In this document: piece after piece, positions 42,429 through 55,161 of the stretch
How positions within the stretch are numbered: the first letter of the stretch is position 1
How the letters are laid out: each line of letters begins with the position of its first letter
Origin: Vanrija pseudolonga
Lineage: Eukaryota > Basidiomycota > Tremellomycetes > Trichosporonales > Trichosporonaceae
DNA length: 64,000 nucleotides
Assembly: GCF_020906515.1 (NCBI RefSeq)
Contig: NC_085853.1
Coordinates: forward strand, 1,364,001 to 1,428,000
Direction of reading: 5' to 3'
Notes under the pieces: generated by a model
Told to the model about the DNA's origin: nothing
The model's input: the letters and a program-made list of their open reading frames with translations, nothing else
Database searches by the model: none
Program-made: the position numbers and the translations under genes

Positions 42429-42691
42429 TGCGCTGATGGTTGGGGAAGTGTAAGATGATCGTGTCGTTGCCTCGCTCCCTCCACTTTGGGTCAGCCTCCA
42501 CACCACACCAACAACTGACGATTTCGCGACAACAACTCGTTTCGTCTTGTTCTCCTCAACTTACTCCATCCCGACCACCGAACTCGAGCGTTGATCAACC
42601 TCCATCCGTCTAACGAAGGCTAGCATCGCATCGCCCCCTGCACCCCATCCATTCATCCTAGCTCCGCGTTCACGCGCTCGCCCCGCCCGAA
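42429..42691. promoter_or_regulatory. Compact bidirectional promoter, RAD51-like / MED22
   Basis: A 263-bp spacer between two start codons. Its MED22 side is rich in C and T (leader-like). No TATA box is evident. Confidence 0.45.
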
Positions 42692-43414
42692 ATGGCATCA
42701 AAGCAATACGACGTCTTCCAGCCCTCCGCCCTCCCCTCCGCCTCCCTCGGCCGCCGCTCGGCGCGCCCGATCGCGCGTAACGGCCTCGAGGCGGCCGCAG
42801 CGGTCAAGACGCCCGACAGCGAGCTCGACCGTGTTTCGGAGGCGTGGAACGCGCGGATCGACAAGGAGGTCAAGGCTGTCGCTTCGGGGCTGGGCGAGCT
42901 CGTCGAGCTGGCGGACGTGAGTCGCGCTGCTACCCCCTCCATTGTGCTAACCCACGCCCAGATCACCTCCAACCCGCCCACAGACGCAGATACCCTCCCG
43001 CCCCTGCACCTCAAGCTCAAGACCGCGGCGCTCATCCGCGCCGCGCAGACGCTGCGCGACACGGCGCACGAGCTGCGCCTTGCCCTGCTCCTCGGGTCGG
43101 ACAACATCGCCGCCGTGAGCCGCGATACCGAGGCTGCGGCGCTGCGCCGCGAGGCGGACGCACTCAGGAGGGCGGTCGCGGCCGAGTTTGCCGGCATGCG
43201 CGGGGGCGCGGATGGGGTCGTGCCCGGTGTCGTTGGCGAGACGGCCGATGACGGCGGGGAGAAGGAGCCGCCAGTCGACTCCGGGGAGAAGCAGGCGGAG
43301 ACGGAGACGGTGCATGGCGAGCCTGCGGCTGAAGTCCCTGCGCCTGATACACACATGGACGTTGATGGTGCCGACGACGATGATGACGAGGACGACTTTG
43401 AAGAGGTCGCTTGA
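42692..43414 (+). CDS. MED22: Mediator complex subunit 22 (Srb6-type)
   Basis: Head-module subunit of Mediator in the nucleus. Exons 42692-42916 and 42962-43414 give about 225 aa. The core matches Med22: SEAWNARIDKEVKAVASGLG, ELVELADITSN, then LHLKLKTAALIRAAQTLRDT and AHELRLALLLGS, two long helices typical of the family. The C-terminal 90 residues are acidic and disordered and end in an Asp-rich stretch (DDDDDEDDFEEVA). The 45-nt intron is a multiple of three without a stop, so retention would add 15 residues inside the conserved core. Phase-0 splicing restores ELADITSN. Length is larger than yeast Srb6 (121 aa) because of the tail. Confidence 0.87.
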   Translation: MASKQYDVFQPSALPSASLGRRSARPIARNGLEAAAAVKTPDSELDRVSEAWNARIDKEVKAVASGLGELVELADVSRAATPSIVLTHAQITSNPPTDADTLPPLHLKLKTAALIRAAQTLRDTAHELRLALLLGSDNIAAVSRDTEAAALRREADALRRAVAAEFAGMRGGADGVVPGVVGETADDGGEKEPPVDSGEKQAETETVHGEPAAEVPAPDTHMDVDGADDDDDEDDFEEVA

Positions 43415-43825
43415 GACGTCGACACCCACCCCTCGCCCCGCTCACGGCTACTGGCTCCGCCTACAGCCTACATCCCCGTTGTACACCATACCTTGCATCC
43501 ACGACACCATGCATCGCATCTGCGCATCCCGTCGAGTCGGCTGCCAATCCCGTCGGGTTGGACGTGGCCTGGCTGTCAACGCCGCGGTCTATAGTCCACT
43601 GGTGATGCCTCTGGCTTTGACTTCGCCAGGCTCGTCCCTCGTCACACTCGCTGGCTGCGCCAGCTCGCCTCCCTCTACCCCCACTCGCTGGCTTCGCCAG
43701 CTCGTGACTCGTGACTCGACAGTATGCATCATCGCACACCAACAAACAAACCACTAACAGGTATATATGCCAGGACTCCCCTCGTACAGTCATACTCCTC
43801 TCGTACAAAGACAACAATCTTACAC
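43415..43825. other. Convergent spacer with hairpin repeats
   Basis: A 411-bp spacer between the 3' ends of MED22 and the DUF1765 gene. It carries two near-identical hairpins (43650-43664 and 43687-43701) and a looser related CTGGC/GCCAG pair around 43611-43630. It may act in 3' end formation of one or both genes, which is inference. Confidence 0.4.
43650..43701. repeat. Two tandem hairpins GCTGGC-NNN-GCCAGC, 37-bp period
   Basis: GCTGGCTGCGCCAGC at 43650-43664 and GCTGGCTTCGCCAGC at 43687-43701 differ by one loop base. Each has a perfect 6-bp stem and a 3-nt loop, and both are flanked by ACTC and TCG. Confidence 0.75.
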
Positions 43826-46800
43826 TCAGTCCTCTCCTTCGTGGAAAGGCCAAGCAACAGCAAGGCGAGGTGGAGCGCCGTCCACCTTGCCAATACCGCC
43901 GTCGGCCCACCATTCATCATACTCCTTTTGCGCATCCTCGAGCTCGGCGAGCATACGAATCGCGTACGCGTGTAGCCGCTTGGGGTAGCCCGGGTCGATG
44001 ATTGCCGCGTTTCTCGTCAGCTTGGCGAGCGTGTCCGCGCCAAGAGCATCAAGGGCATTCGCCGCAGGGGGTGGCAGCAGCGACGAGCGCTTCGAGAACG
44101 AGTGCGACATGTGCGGCGACGTGGGCGCGCTAGGCGGCTGCGAGTTGCGGCGCGGCGAGCCCGGTGCCGGGGTGGGGTCGAAAGTGTCACTTCTGGGCGA
44201 AGCAGTCGGCAGCTCAAACTCGAACGCAAACTGCGCCTTGGCAAGAGCCGAGTGCTCGGGCTTGGAAGACGCCGGCGTCGTGATGTGAGGCGGCGGTGCC
44301 TTTCTTGCCCGAGGCGGCGAGGGCCCGCTGGACGGGGTCGAGCTCGGTGCCGACTCGGAAGACGAGTTGGACGAGGGCACTGGCGACGACTCGGAAGATG
44401 GCAGCGGGCTTGGTGCAAGCAGCGGGCTGTTGTCCAGCTTGGCAGGCCTCGACAGCGGCGAGCTCTGGTTGGGCGAGTGCGGCGAGTGAGGCGAATGCAG
44501 GGTAGCAGGTGGCAGCAGAGGCGAAGCAAGCGTAGGCGACGAGTCAGACATGGACGGCGAAGGCGTCGCCGTGGGCGAGTTCTTCTTGCTCTTCTTGCCC
44601 GACTTGGCGTCCTTGGGCGGCGCAAGCTTGCCATCCTTGGCAGGCTTGCCACCAAGGCGCTTCCACCACGACGCCGCCTTGGGCGCGGCCGCCTCCTTCT
44701 CCTCGGGAACTAGCCCAAGACCCATCAGCTTCTCGGACCGGCTGACCGTCTGCGGCGAGTCGGTGACCATGGTGATGGTGCTGCGACTGCGAGGGAAGCC
44801 GGGGTTGGTAGGCGTGCGAGGCGGCTCCTCAATCTCGGACATTGGCCTAGGCTCAAGCTCGTCGTAGCGCTTCTTGATCCTGTCGAGGCGGGTCTGGAGC
44901 AGGCCAACCGATTCGAGTTCAACGTTGTACGCATGTCCGTCCGCCTCAGTCGTGTGCAAGTGGCCGAGACGGAACACGACAAGACGGAGGACGTAGGAGC
45001 GAACCGACTGAGACCAGAAGAGCAAAAGTCTCTCAAACAGGTCCCTCTGGAGCAGAATGTCGATACACAGTTCTCTGCGGTCCTCGGGCTTGGCGGTAAG
45101 GATCTCCCAGTGGGTGAAGACGAAGGCAATGACCTTGACCAGAGTAAGGGCGTGCTCGGCGTTGTTGAGGATCGTCCGCACAAGGCCAATGAGGTAGGGC
45201 ACATCGAGGGGAGAGATGGTGCCACCGACCACGACAGGGTCGACGACACCGTCGAGCAAGTCAAACAAACAGAAGACGCCCTTGGGGGCGTACAGACTCG
45301 TCTTGGTGATCAAGCTCTTGGTCCACACATCGATCATGTCGCCCCACAGTTGCGTGCCCTCACACTCGAGAACGCGGCCGTCCGCGCAAGGGATCATGAC
45401 GAGCGACGACGTAAACGTCCACAGTGTCTCGACCAACCGTCTGTTGGCCGTTTCAAGCACAGCGGGCTTGGAGCTGCTGCGGAAGCCGGCCGACTCGGTG
45501 GCGTCAAACTGCTGGGCCGAGGACGACGTCGTGACGGCGTTGACCGAACCGAGGATGTACGAGTGGCACTTCTTGGCGAAGATCGTCGCGAGATGGGCGT
45601 AACCGGGGGCGCGGAGTAGGACGTACGCCGGGACGGGCTTGCCCTGCGCCTGGTAGTACTCGACAACAGGCGCGAGGTAGAGGGCCAGCTGGCGATGGTA
45701 GGAGCGGTAGAAGGCCGGGAACAGCTCCGAGTCGTCCGACTGCCAGCGACGCAGCCAGTTGCCAGGCTGGAAGTGGAACGCCTCCTTCTCGGCCGCAGTC
45801 TCGAACACGGGGACGTGGGTCGTGAGTCTGCGAGTGTACGCGGTCGAGTTGTCAAAGCACAGTGACTGCAGGTGAGCTGGGTAGGTCGGGCGGGCCTCGG
45901 CAGGGATGTTTGTCTGGCCAGCGAGGACGGGGCGAGTGAAGCGCATAAGCGCACCGCGTGGCGGGTGCAGCACGCCGGTGAGCTGGGCGCCAACATGGGG
46001 GACACGGAAGAATGCAAATGCCTGGGTTGTTAGCAGCGGTCGAGGCTATCGTCTCCTGTGTGCTCACCAAGAAACGGCCGCTGAACAGCAGCGTGTTGTG
46101 GAAAACGCCCTTGGCGCCCAGCTTGTCCATGACAAAGTTCATGACGCGCATGGTGAGCTGCACAAAGGCGTCCGTGTGCATGCGCGAGACGTCGAGGGCG
46201 GCGGCCGAAAGGCACGAGCTCTCAAGGATCGACGCGAGACCCTCGAGGCACGCGCCACGCTCGTTTGCAGGCTGCTCGACACGCAGTTCGAACAGCAGCG
46301 CATCAGCCCACTCAAAGCAGACGTCACGCAGTTCGCGGTTCGACTTCTCGTCGCGCTCGTCGTAGGTGCGCTTGTCGACCTCGGCAAGCAAGGGCAGGAG
46401 CTCGTTGCGAATGATGATGGAACGCTCGGCGCCACCTCCCTGCATGGGGTAGCGGAAGTTGTCGAGAGCGTGCTCGAGCTCGTGGGTAATCGCCGGCGTA
46501 GAGATGCTGGGGTCGGGGATGATGGGGGCGGCCTGGTGAACCAGAGCGCGAGCAGTCTCGCGAGCCTTGAACGGCGCCTTCATCGGGGGCAGCTGCGCAG
46601 GCTCCGTCGGGTCGAGCGACTCCTTTGGCGGCTTGGCGGGGTTGTCGATTCTCGCACGAGTCTTCTTGAGCACAGGCGGCGCCGGAGGGAGCGGCGCCAC
46701 AGGAGCAGCAATGACTGGTGCCTCGTCCTTTGGTGGGACGGGAACAGCAGTAGGCGCAGGGGTGGGCGTGAAGGGAGCTCCGAGGACGACAAGAGGCGCA

Positions 46801-49590
46801 CCAAGCTCGATAGGAGGCTCAAGAACCGCAGCCTTGTCAGTGCCATAGGGCGGGAGACCCATGAAGGCAGAGTGTGCGTCTTCGGGCGTTCGGGGCGGGG
46901 AAGGCGAGCTCGTCTCGTGGGTTGAGCTGCTCCCTGAAGGCGTCCTCTCGTGCCCGCTAGATCTACCCGATGGATGTGTGGACGCAGAATCAGTGTCTGA
47001 AACAGACAGGGCTGGGCCGAGAGACGTGGTGGAAGACTTGAAATCGGGAGCGGACGTGTTGAGCTCTGAGGAAGCAGACAGGAGGGGGGCCGATGACGAG
47101 CTGGGCGAGAACAGCTTCATCATCTGGGGCGTGACCCACGACTCGTCGTGAGCATGGGCGCGCCAGGGGTCCTCCTGGCCCGACCCAGGTCCATCGAATG
47201 ACTGCGAGCGGCGGCGTTCGGCACGGAGCGCGCGCTCTGCCTCGGTCCTAGGAGGCTGCAGACGGTCGTTGTTAATCGAGCGCGAACGCGTAGGCGACTG
47301 GGTGCTAGGAGAGCTGACATCGAGCGAGCTGCGGCGTGACCGGGGTGACACCTTGCGAGGGGTTGTCGGCGAGCTGAGGTTGATCGCGTCAAAGCCCATG
47401 TCAAAGCTCAAGTCGAGGTCTGGCAGCTGCAGCAGGTGCAGTGATCTGGACGGCTTGATCGGCGACCAGTCGTTTTCTTCTTCAGGTCCGGGCGACGGGG
47501 TAGGGGACCAGTCGGCAGGAGACTCCTTTGAAGGCGTCCACTGGGGCGACGACTGCTGCCTGGACGATGACGACGAGACCTCGGCGACCTGGCGGACAGT
47601 GGAAGCCGAGCCAGTAGAGCGAGCACCATCAGAGCCCGAGGGGCTAACCGACGGCTGGGGCAGCTCCGGCGTCGCAGTGACAGGAGTGGCATTGAGCAGG
47701 GCGTTAACAGGTGACTGGTCGTAGCTGTTGAACGAGCGTGGCGAACCCTCTGGCGACGGCACCGGTGGGAGCTCGCGCGAAGGAGCGAGCGCACGGGGGG
47801 TCGACTTGCCGCGAACACGTGGAGGCGAGGCAGGGCCGGTGTCCGAGGCCGAGCGCTGGAGGTGAGGGGGGACGGGGAACGTCTTGCGGTCATTCGGTAG
47901 CGCTCCGCCAGGGGACGAAGGAGTGCGGCTGCGGGACGACAATGTCGAGACATTCGTCGACGGCGTCGAGAGCGTCGGCGTCGGTCGGAACAGGTCACTG
48001 ATGGACGCGCGAGGCGGCGCTGGCATGTCGGGAACGTCCTGTGCTTGCTGGGCATCCTTTGGTTTTCCACGGAAGAGCGCACGGAGCGCGCCCGAGCTCT
48101 TCTTGAGCGACAAAACCGGCGTCCTACGACCATCGGCAGCCACAGCTTCACCCGCGGAGACACCAAGTGAACGCTGCTGGAGAGCCTTCTGCTCCTTTGC
48201 TGCCTCCTTTGCTGCTGAATCTCTAAAGCCAAAGTTCAGGAGCTCGGTGGAAGGACGACGAAGGAGGTCTGCGGAGCGGCGCATCCTGAGGGACGGCTGC
48301 TTGGGTGGGTCTGGAGCGGCGCGAGTGGTTCCAAACGGACGCGAAGACGTCGACTGAACCGGCGAGTACTCTTGTGGTTCCAACGGTGTCGGCGTCTTGC
48401 GGCCACCGCCGAGTCCGGTGGGGGTGAGCGATCGTAACATGTCGGCTGAGCGACGTCCTCTCTTGGATCCATAGTCTGTCGACGTGGACGACGTCTCAAC
48501 GGGACGGTGCTCAACCTGAGGCTGCTTTGCTGGCGACTTTGATGGAACTGGTGGGGGGAGGCCGGCATGGTTGATCGTGTGAGGCATGTTACGCTGGGTG
48601 GGGGAAGTGTGGTTTCCAAACTCGTCAATCCTGGCCCACTCTCGACTCCTGTGCTCAGCGTCGGCGTCGGTACCACCCGTGTGGATGGGGGCGGGAGGCG
48701 ACTTTTTGGTGCGAGGCTTGACGCGTGATGCGGCGCTTGAGAACGGCTTGTCTGGCGAGTTTGAGGCCGAGCTCGAGGGGGTTTCTGGGAGCGGTCCTTG
48801 GGCCATAAGGGGCAGAGGAGGTGGCGGATCGGTGCGCACCTTGTCGATGGAGCGGACCGTGGTGTTGCGCGAGTCGTTTGACGATCGGACGTCCCTGTAG
48901 GCAGCCGACTTTGAGGCAGTCGGGCTGGTGGACGAGGTCGCCGTCGTCTGGCGCGACGACGCGTGGTCGAGCTGCTTCGAGTGCTGCGGGGTGCGGAGGG
49001 CGCCTCCCGAGTGGGTTGTCGACGAGCTAGACGCCGTGTTGGTGCTGCTGGCAATAGACCGGGAGGATCCCGCAACGCTACCACCCCAGGTGTTGGCTTG
49101 GTTTGAAACCGAACCAGGCTGAGTAGCGCCTGTGGGGGCCTTGGGAGTCGTTACGCTCTTGATACTGCCCTTTGCTGAGCCCGTTTCTGTTGGGGATGGG
49201 GTAGAGAAGAGCGAGCCAGCAGGCGACGAATAGAGGTTGTAGCTGTGGACCGAGGATGCGGCCGACGCTGCGGATACAGGTGAAGCCCCACGTGCCAAGG
49301 TCTGGGCTTGGAGGGCATAGGCATGCTGCAGAGGGATCAGTGCTGCTACCGGGCCGGTGGGTACGCCGTCCCTACACGGGTCGGCGCACTTTTGTTACGC
49401 GTGCGCGCGCACTCGCGCGACTCACCTCGTCGCTAATGGCCGTTCCCAGGATACCGGCTCCACCGCCGAGTTCGACCTGCTGGCCGCCGCTTAGGATGCG
49501 TCTCGACGAGCGCGATGGGGGGCAGGGGCGCGACGACGCGCTGGGGCCGCTGGCGTTGCGTCTGGCGGGGACTGCTGGCGCTGTGGACAT
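43826..49590 (-). CDS. Large DUF1765 / UPF0592-type protein
   Basis: Exons 49590-49426, 49325-46068 and 46021-43826 give about 1872 aa. The first 1000 residues are Ser/Pro/Thr-rich and disordered with many SP sites. From about 1010 a folded helical region begins with ELEHALDNFRYPMQGGGAER. It continues through FHNTLLFSGRFLAFAFFRVP to LETANRRLVETLWTFTSSLV and VPYLIGLVRTILNNAEHALT. These match what I recall of the fungal DUF1765 (UPF0592) family, whose molecular role is not established. A second disordered Ser/Pro tail with Lys-rich patches follows before a short helical end. The upstream gene-free region is exceptionally long. The start at 49590 precedes a Ser/Arg-rich N terminus without a signal peptide. 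Confidence 0.8.
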
Positions 49591-51953
49591 GATGTGGGGA
49601 GGTTACGCGGGGGGGACCGAGATGGGGAGGGAGGACGCAACGGCGAGGCCAGCAACACCGCCGCGGATGATGGGGAGGGTTAGGGATGGGTTTGGGCTGT
49701 TGGACAAAAGTAGCGGCGGCGGGGACAATGCGTGTGGGGTGCCGGTGTGATGGGCAGATTGTGGGTTGCACGCGACGGAGAAGGCGGGAGATGTGTGTGT
49801 GGGTCGGGAAGCGGGTACCCAGCGTCCAACCGACAAGGTACGCGCCGTGGTGGTGGTGGTGATGGAGATGCACAAGAGCAAGTCGACGTTGTCGGCGACC
49901 ACGACGACGACGAGCAGAACAGTCGCGACGCGGTAGTCGACGCCAGGGTTTCGAGGTCGGTGCGAGGACGGCGTAGGGGAGAAGAAGAGGAAGGGGGGCG
50001 TATACGCGTCAGTGCATGTCCTGAGGCAGCCTGGGGGGGCTTGGGGGTTGCTTTTGCAGTCCTGTCGCGCGACGCGGCATGCAGCCGCGCAGCTTGATGC
50101 TTTGCTCACAGGTTATGCTATCCGGACAAGGGCAGAGGTGACAACAGGTGGTGGTGGTGATGGGGGTTGTGGGTAGGGTACAAGGACGACAGTGGAGTGG
50201 GCCAGCCAGAGTGTGTGTGTGTCGACGACGGACGCGGGGACGAGCAGCAATAATGGAGGAGGCTCAAGCGCACGGGGGCGTATGGTTGTGCTTGTTCGCG
50301 GCGACGGCGATGGCGACGGCGATGACAGACAACGGGCGACAGAGGTGGGCAGGCTGCTCGAGCGTCTAGCAAGAGAAAGAGTGAATGGGGAATCGAGGGA
50401 GGAGCGGTGCGTGACAGTGGTGCAATGCAGTAGCAGGCTCGTCGTCGTCGTCGCCTGGCAGTAGTAACACTTGACTTGCACATCCCAACGGACGTAAGGA
50501 CGAGGTTGATTTTCGGTCTGCTGGCTGGGGACACCTATGCAGGCTAAGGGGCTCACGCGCCTGGTGGCGGGCGGCGGCGGCGGCGGCGGCCTTCCTGCCT
50601 TGGCTGCCTGGCTGGCGCCTGGCTCGACTGGCTGGCTCCCTGGATAGGCTTAAACCTGTTGCAGGGACGGCAGACACGCGTCACACGTCGACGCTCGCTC
50701 GCTGCGGCTGCCTGCCCCTTCAACCCGCCCGCCCAGCAGGCTCCTGGCGCCAGCCCCCGCCCCGCGCCACCTGCATGTAGCGGGCAGCGACGGGCGGGGG
50801 GCCTGGCTGCCTGGCTGGCGATGATGCTCTTGTCGGCTGTACTGACATGAACTGCATGCATGCATCGGCTGACTGCTGACACTGTTTGTGTGGCTGCATC
50901 ATCACCAACGCGCCTGCGACAAACGCAGAACTTTCCACCACGCCACGTCTCGGCACATCACACAACACATGCACACATGCACCACCCACACACTGGTATC
51001 CAACGTACACGCCCCACCAAACTCTCCCTCGCACGTCGACCACACGACCGCCTCGTTACAACATGCCATAATGCCACCTTGTGCCAGTTTGACTGGAACG
51101 CACAATGGGAATTTCGGGACCTGCCCGTTGCGTACCGTCGACGAGGGGAAGCAAGCTGGCCACGCAGCAGCCAGGCAGGCAGGCAGGCCATGCAGGCCAC
51201 ACTGCTGCACAGCCAGCCAGCACACAGCGTATAGAATATCAAGGGTTGAATCAGGGACACGATGCAGGGTGACGATCAGGGTCAGGCTGTATGGCGCCTG
51301 ACGCCACCACTGGGCTCTCTGCCTTCCTCCCGCCCTGCCCCGCCCCCGCCGACGCCCGCCCACTCCGCCACCAACACGCGCGTCTGATGGTCGTCCTAGC
51401 AGCCAAACCGTCGTCCTTCCCTTCCCTCTCCCCTCGGGCCTGAGCACACGGGGCCTGGCGGTTAGGATACACCCAAACGCACCCGGTGGCATACCAGTGG
51501 CCTCCCCTGCCCGGCCCACATGCACTCCACTCTACGCGGCCATGCGTCAGCCATGCTTTGTGTGCCAGCCATGCACATCACACACTGCCCTGCCCGCTGT
51601 GAATCGCCTGAGTGGAATAGAATACATCAACGAGTATATGATTTAAGCAATCTACTTGAGTCGTGTGCCGTGATTTTGCTCCCCCCCCCGCCCGTTTCAC
51701 CATTGTGTGAAAGCGCGACGCGTCGCTTGGACTAATCGCCTTAGTCTCGACACGCTGCCACGTGCAAGCCTAATTGTCACTTCAAGACAAGCTTTGGCCA
51801 ATGCACGCGGGCATGCACGCGCTCACCACGCGCACACCTCGCACGCGTCTCTCCTCCATCGACGACGCTCCAAGGCCCCCTGGCCATGGCCTGGAACCCC
51901 CGCTCACCCCGCCCACCCCGCTCAATGTGCAGACACAATGTGCCTGCGTCCCC
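49591..51953. other. 2.4-kb gene-free gap
   Basis: The largest gap in the window, upstream of the DUF1765 gene and downstream of MGM1 (both minus). It holds a GGC run (50571-50590), several CTGGCTGG/GCCTGGCTG stretches (50600-50645 and 50800-50820), (AGGC)4 at 51173-51188, and GT/CA-rich tracts around 50130-50220 and 50940-51000. Open frames exist but are low-complexity. The region could be a long promoter or leader, or hold a non-coding RNA. No protein gene is supported. Confidence 0.4.
51173..51188. repeat. (AGGC)4 tract
   Basis: Four AGGC copies, followed by an imperfect copy and more GCAGGCC sequence. Same unit as the tracts at 3141 and 22784. Confidence 0.85.
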
Positions 51954-54900
51954 TTACATGAACTTTGCAAACAGGCCGTCCTTGCGCCGCCGGTCACGGC
52001 TCGGCACGTCGGCCACCTGCTGTAGGTTGGCCAGAGACTGTAACGAACGCATCACCTGCGCGCGGTCAGCACTCTGTAACGATAAAAACACGGTCACGAC
52101 GCGACATCCCCAGGACCCAGGAGGATATGTATCAAGCGCGTCGGTTTCGCGGTCTTGTTCGGGGTCCTGGTTGCCGCGTCGTTTTTCTCGTCCCTCAACT
52201 TACCTGCTCGAGCTTGTCCTTTCTGTCCTGCAGCTCCAGATGCGCGCGGATTCTGGGGTTCTCGAGCGCAAACTTCTTGATCTCGTCCCGGTCGAGGTCG
52301 TACAGAATTCGCGAGTCGATCTCACGAGGGAACTGATCGCCGAGTTAGCGCCATCCGGCCGAGAAGCCACTGTGGCATACTTACCTGGTAGAAGAACTGC
52401 TCGAGAAGCTCAATGTTGATGAACATTGTACTCGTGTATGCAAGCTTCTCGGCGACGACCGAGAGGAACACTTCGGGGCAGAACGCCGCCTGCTCGGGCC
52501 CAGTACGGCAACGTTTTGATCGGATGGCCTGCTGGCGCATCTTGAGCAGGGCGAGGCGGTTGGAAAGGAGCAATGCGTGGCGACCGTCGATAATCTGGGC
52601 GGGCGAATACTTGTATGCGTCGAGCACGGGTGCGGGGTCGTCGGTCGTCGTATCCTCGCCCTCGGTAGGTGCAGGCTTGGCCTTGCGTTTCTCCTCCCAC
52701 TTCTCCAGATCAGACACATGCTTGATGAGGCCGTTCAACCGCCGGCTGCCACCGACACGGTTGCGGATCTCGCCGAGCTTAGCGTCACAGAGCTTGACCT
52801 CGTCGTTGAACTTGGCATCGGCGCGGTCACGCCCGCGAGCCCATTCCCGGTCCTCGATTTCGACCTCGTATTTGAACGGCTTGATACTGTTCTCAACCTG
52901 GTCTGCAGTGAGGCCCATGCGCTGCCGCAAGATGGCATGCGAGAAGTCGACAATGCGCTCGGTAGCCTCAGGGTGGAATGTGAAGGGTTCGCCTTGAGCG
53001 ATCGAGTCTATCAGACCGCGCAATCCATCCGCGACCATATTCGTCGAATCACGGCCTACACCAGACTTGGTAAGTAGCGATGATGCCGTCTCAAGTTTGT
53101 AACGCCAATATGAGTCGAGGTCTTCTTCGGTTGCCAGCTTGCGATCCTCGCCTAGTGTCGTGAGCTCGGCGGCACGGGAGTCGGTCCAGTAGAGCTGTTC
53201 CAAGATGTCCATGACCTTGTCCTCAAGCAGGTTGGTGAGCTTGGAACGGACAGCCGGCTTGGTGAACTGAGCCGTGTAATCCTTGAAGCGCGCCTTGAGG
53301 GCGTCTGTGGTCTCGGCGACGTACGACTCGGACGTGATGCGGCGGTCGTTGTACTGAACCTTGAACTGGTAGCTGGCCTCTTCCAGCTCAAGCTGCACGG
53401 CATTGGTGATGCCATGCAGGTTGGATGCCATGCTTGTCTCAAGCACGTCCATGAGGCGGCGGCGGAGAGTGTCGGTACCAGTGAGGAGACGGTTGCCCCT
53501 TCGGTCGCGCGCAGCGAACACCCGAGCATTCTCTCCGCCAAAGAACTCCTCCTCGCGTTTCATAACCTGGCTAGTGATGGTGGTGTTCGAGTCACCTCTG
53601 ATCGAGCTGAACACGCCACCGGCCTTGGGAGGAACCTTGCAGACCACGCCGACGTAGCCGAGATGAAGAGGGTACTTTTCTCCGCGGATAATCTGGGCGC
53701 CCTGCTGAGGCGTCACGAGGTCCATCTTGGTCACGACACCGATCGTGCGGTTACCGAGCGGGTCAACACGGCGGCTTGCTCGCAGCGCAGGCGAGTTGGC
53801 GAGATCGACGTCTGCGGCACATACCGCGAGAATAATGTTCGGCTCGCGAATGTACTTCTCACAGAGGTTGGCGATGCTCTCACGAAGGTTCTCGGGCTGG
53901 TCCATCGATGCGATCTGCACGTAGCCGGGCAGGTCGATGAGTGTGAGATCGGGGACATTGGGCGAGTGGATCTGGAGGTGGATAGGCTCGTCGGTGACGC
54001 AGAGTTCGGCAGGGACAGAGAGGTTGAGGTCGGTCAATGTCTTTTGGATCTGCGAGAAGTTGGTCACCTTGCCAAGGTGAGGCATGTCGGGGAAGACACC
54101 GTACTCGGCGGGCTGATTGGACGCCTTGTTGACCGGGGTGTGGATGAGGGTGAGCTCAATGGGCCGGCGAGTGACCATGTTGTCGCCCCTGCGGCGTTAG
54201 CTTCACTTATCATATCACTAGCTGCGCTCACTTTGGCAAGAACTCGTGTCCGACAATAGCCTCAAGCACACTGCTCTTTCCCGAGCTCTGCGATCCGATC
54301 ACCACAATAGAGGGCAGCTTGAGTGCGTCGCTCTGGTCGATACTGAGCAAGACGGTGCGGATTTCGATGAGCTTGCGGGTAAGCTGAAGGAGCTGGTGCT
54401 CCGGCCCGCTGCCATCGCTGAAGGGGTCGGACGCTCCTCGCTCGTCGTCAAGCTTGGCTCCAACAGCAGCAGCAACGGCGACGGCCGCAGCCTCCTCTCC
54501 ACCACCGCCGTTGTTCTGCGGCTCTTCTTGCCTGCCACCCGAGTGGCCGTCCTCCCCACCGCTGCTCTTGCTGCCCGACTGCTCGTTCCGAACAAACTGT
54601 GTCGTGAAGGCCTCCCACCACTCCTGGGTGCCCTGGCGGAGGGCATCTGCTCGTGACTGTGCTTCTGCCGCAGCGCCGTTGATGCCGTCCGAGGCCGACT
54701 TGCCGAGCGATGACAGCGTGCTCGACGTCGTATCCAGCGCCGAGGACAGGGTACTTGATGTGGCATCATACGCTGCGCCGAGCGTCCCAGCGGTCGTGTT
54801 GTACGCTGAGGACACTGTGTCCTGGAGCTCGCCGAACAGCTCTGCCGTCTTGGTCCGCACGCCTGGGGTCAGCCGCCGCTCCAACCACATACTCACTTTC

Positions 54901-55161
54901 AAACTTGTAGTTGGCGTACCCGACGCCGCCGGCGCCGACAGCCGCGCCGTACATCGGGACCCTAAAGGCGCGGGCCATCATACGTGGGATCGCACCGAAC
55001 GAGATCGCGCGAACGTGCAAGGCCCGGGCCGGGATCGTGACCCGTCCCACGGGGAGGGCGGCCGCAGGCCGGTGGGCCTGCGACAGCAGCAAGCCGGGGC
55101 GTGGGCGGGCCATCGCGAGCGCGCGCGTGCGCAGCGGAGCGGCTACGACGCGGCGGTACAT
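51954..55161 (-). CDS. MGM1: Mitochondrial dynamin-like GTPase Mgm1 (OPA1 type)
   Basis: Fuses the inner mitochondrial membrane and maintains cristae and mtDNA. Exons 55161-54897, 54862-54232, 54188-52385, 52332-52204 and 52055-51954 give about 976 aa. The N terminus is an Arg/Ala presequence followed by a membrane segment ([18 protein letters not shown], about 68-85). A Ser/Thr/Ala helical stretch precedes the GTPase. G1 is GSQSSGKSS at about 278-286, the switch region is DLPGY near 384, and the G4 motif is TKMD near 452. Middle and effector regions follow, ending with a basic tail ([15 protein letters not shown]). A Gly/Glu/Ala-rich linker (about 180-215) precedes the GTPase. The exon 2/3 junction falls inside the GTPase domain ([14 protein letters not shown]). 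Confidence 0.96.
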
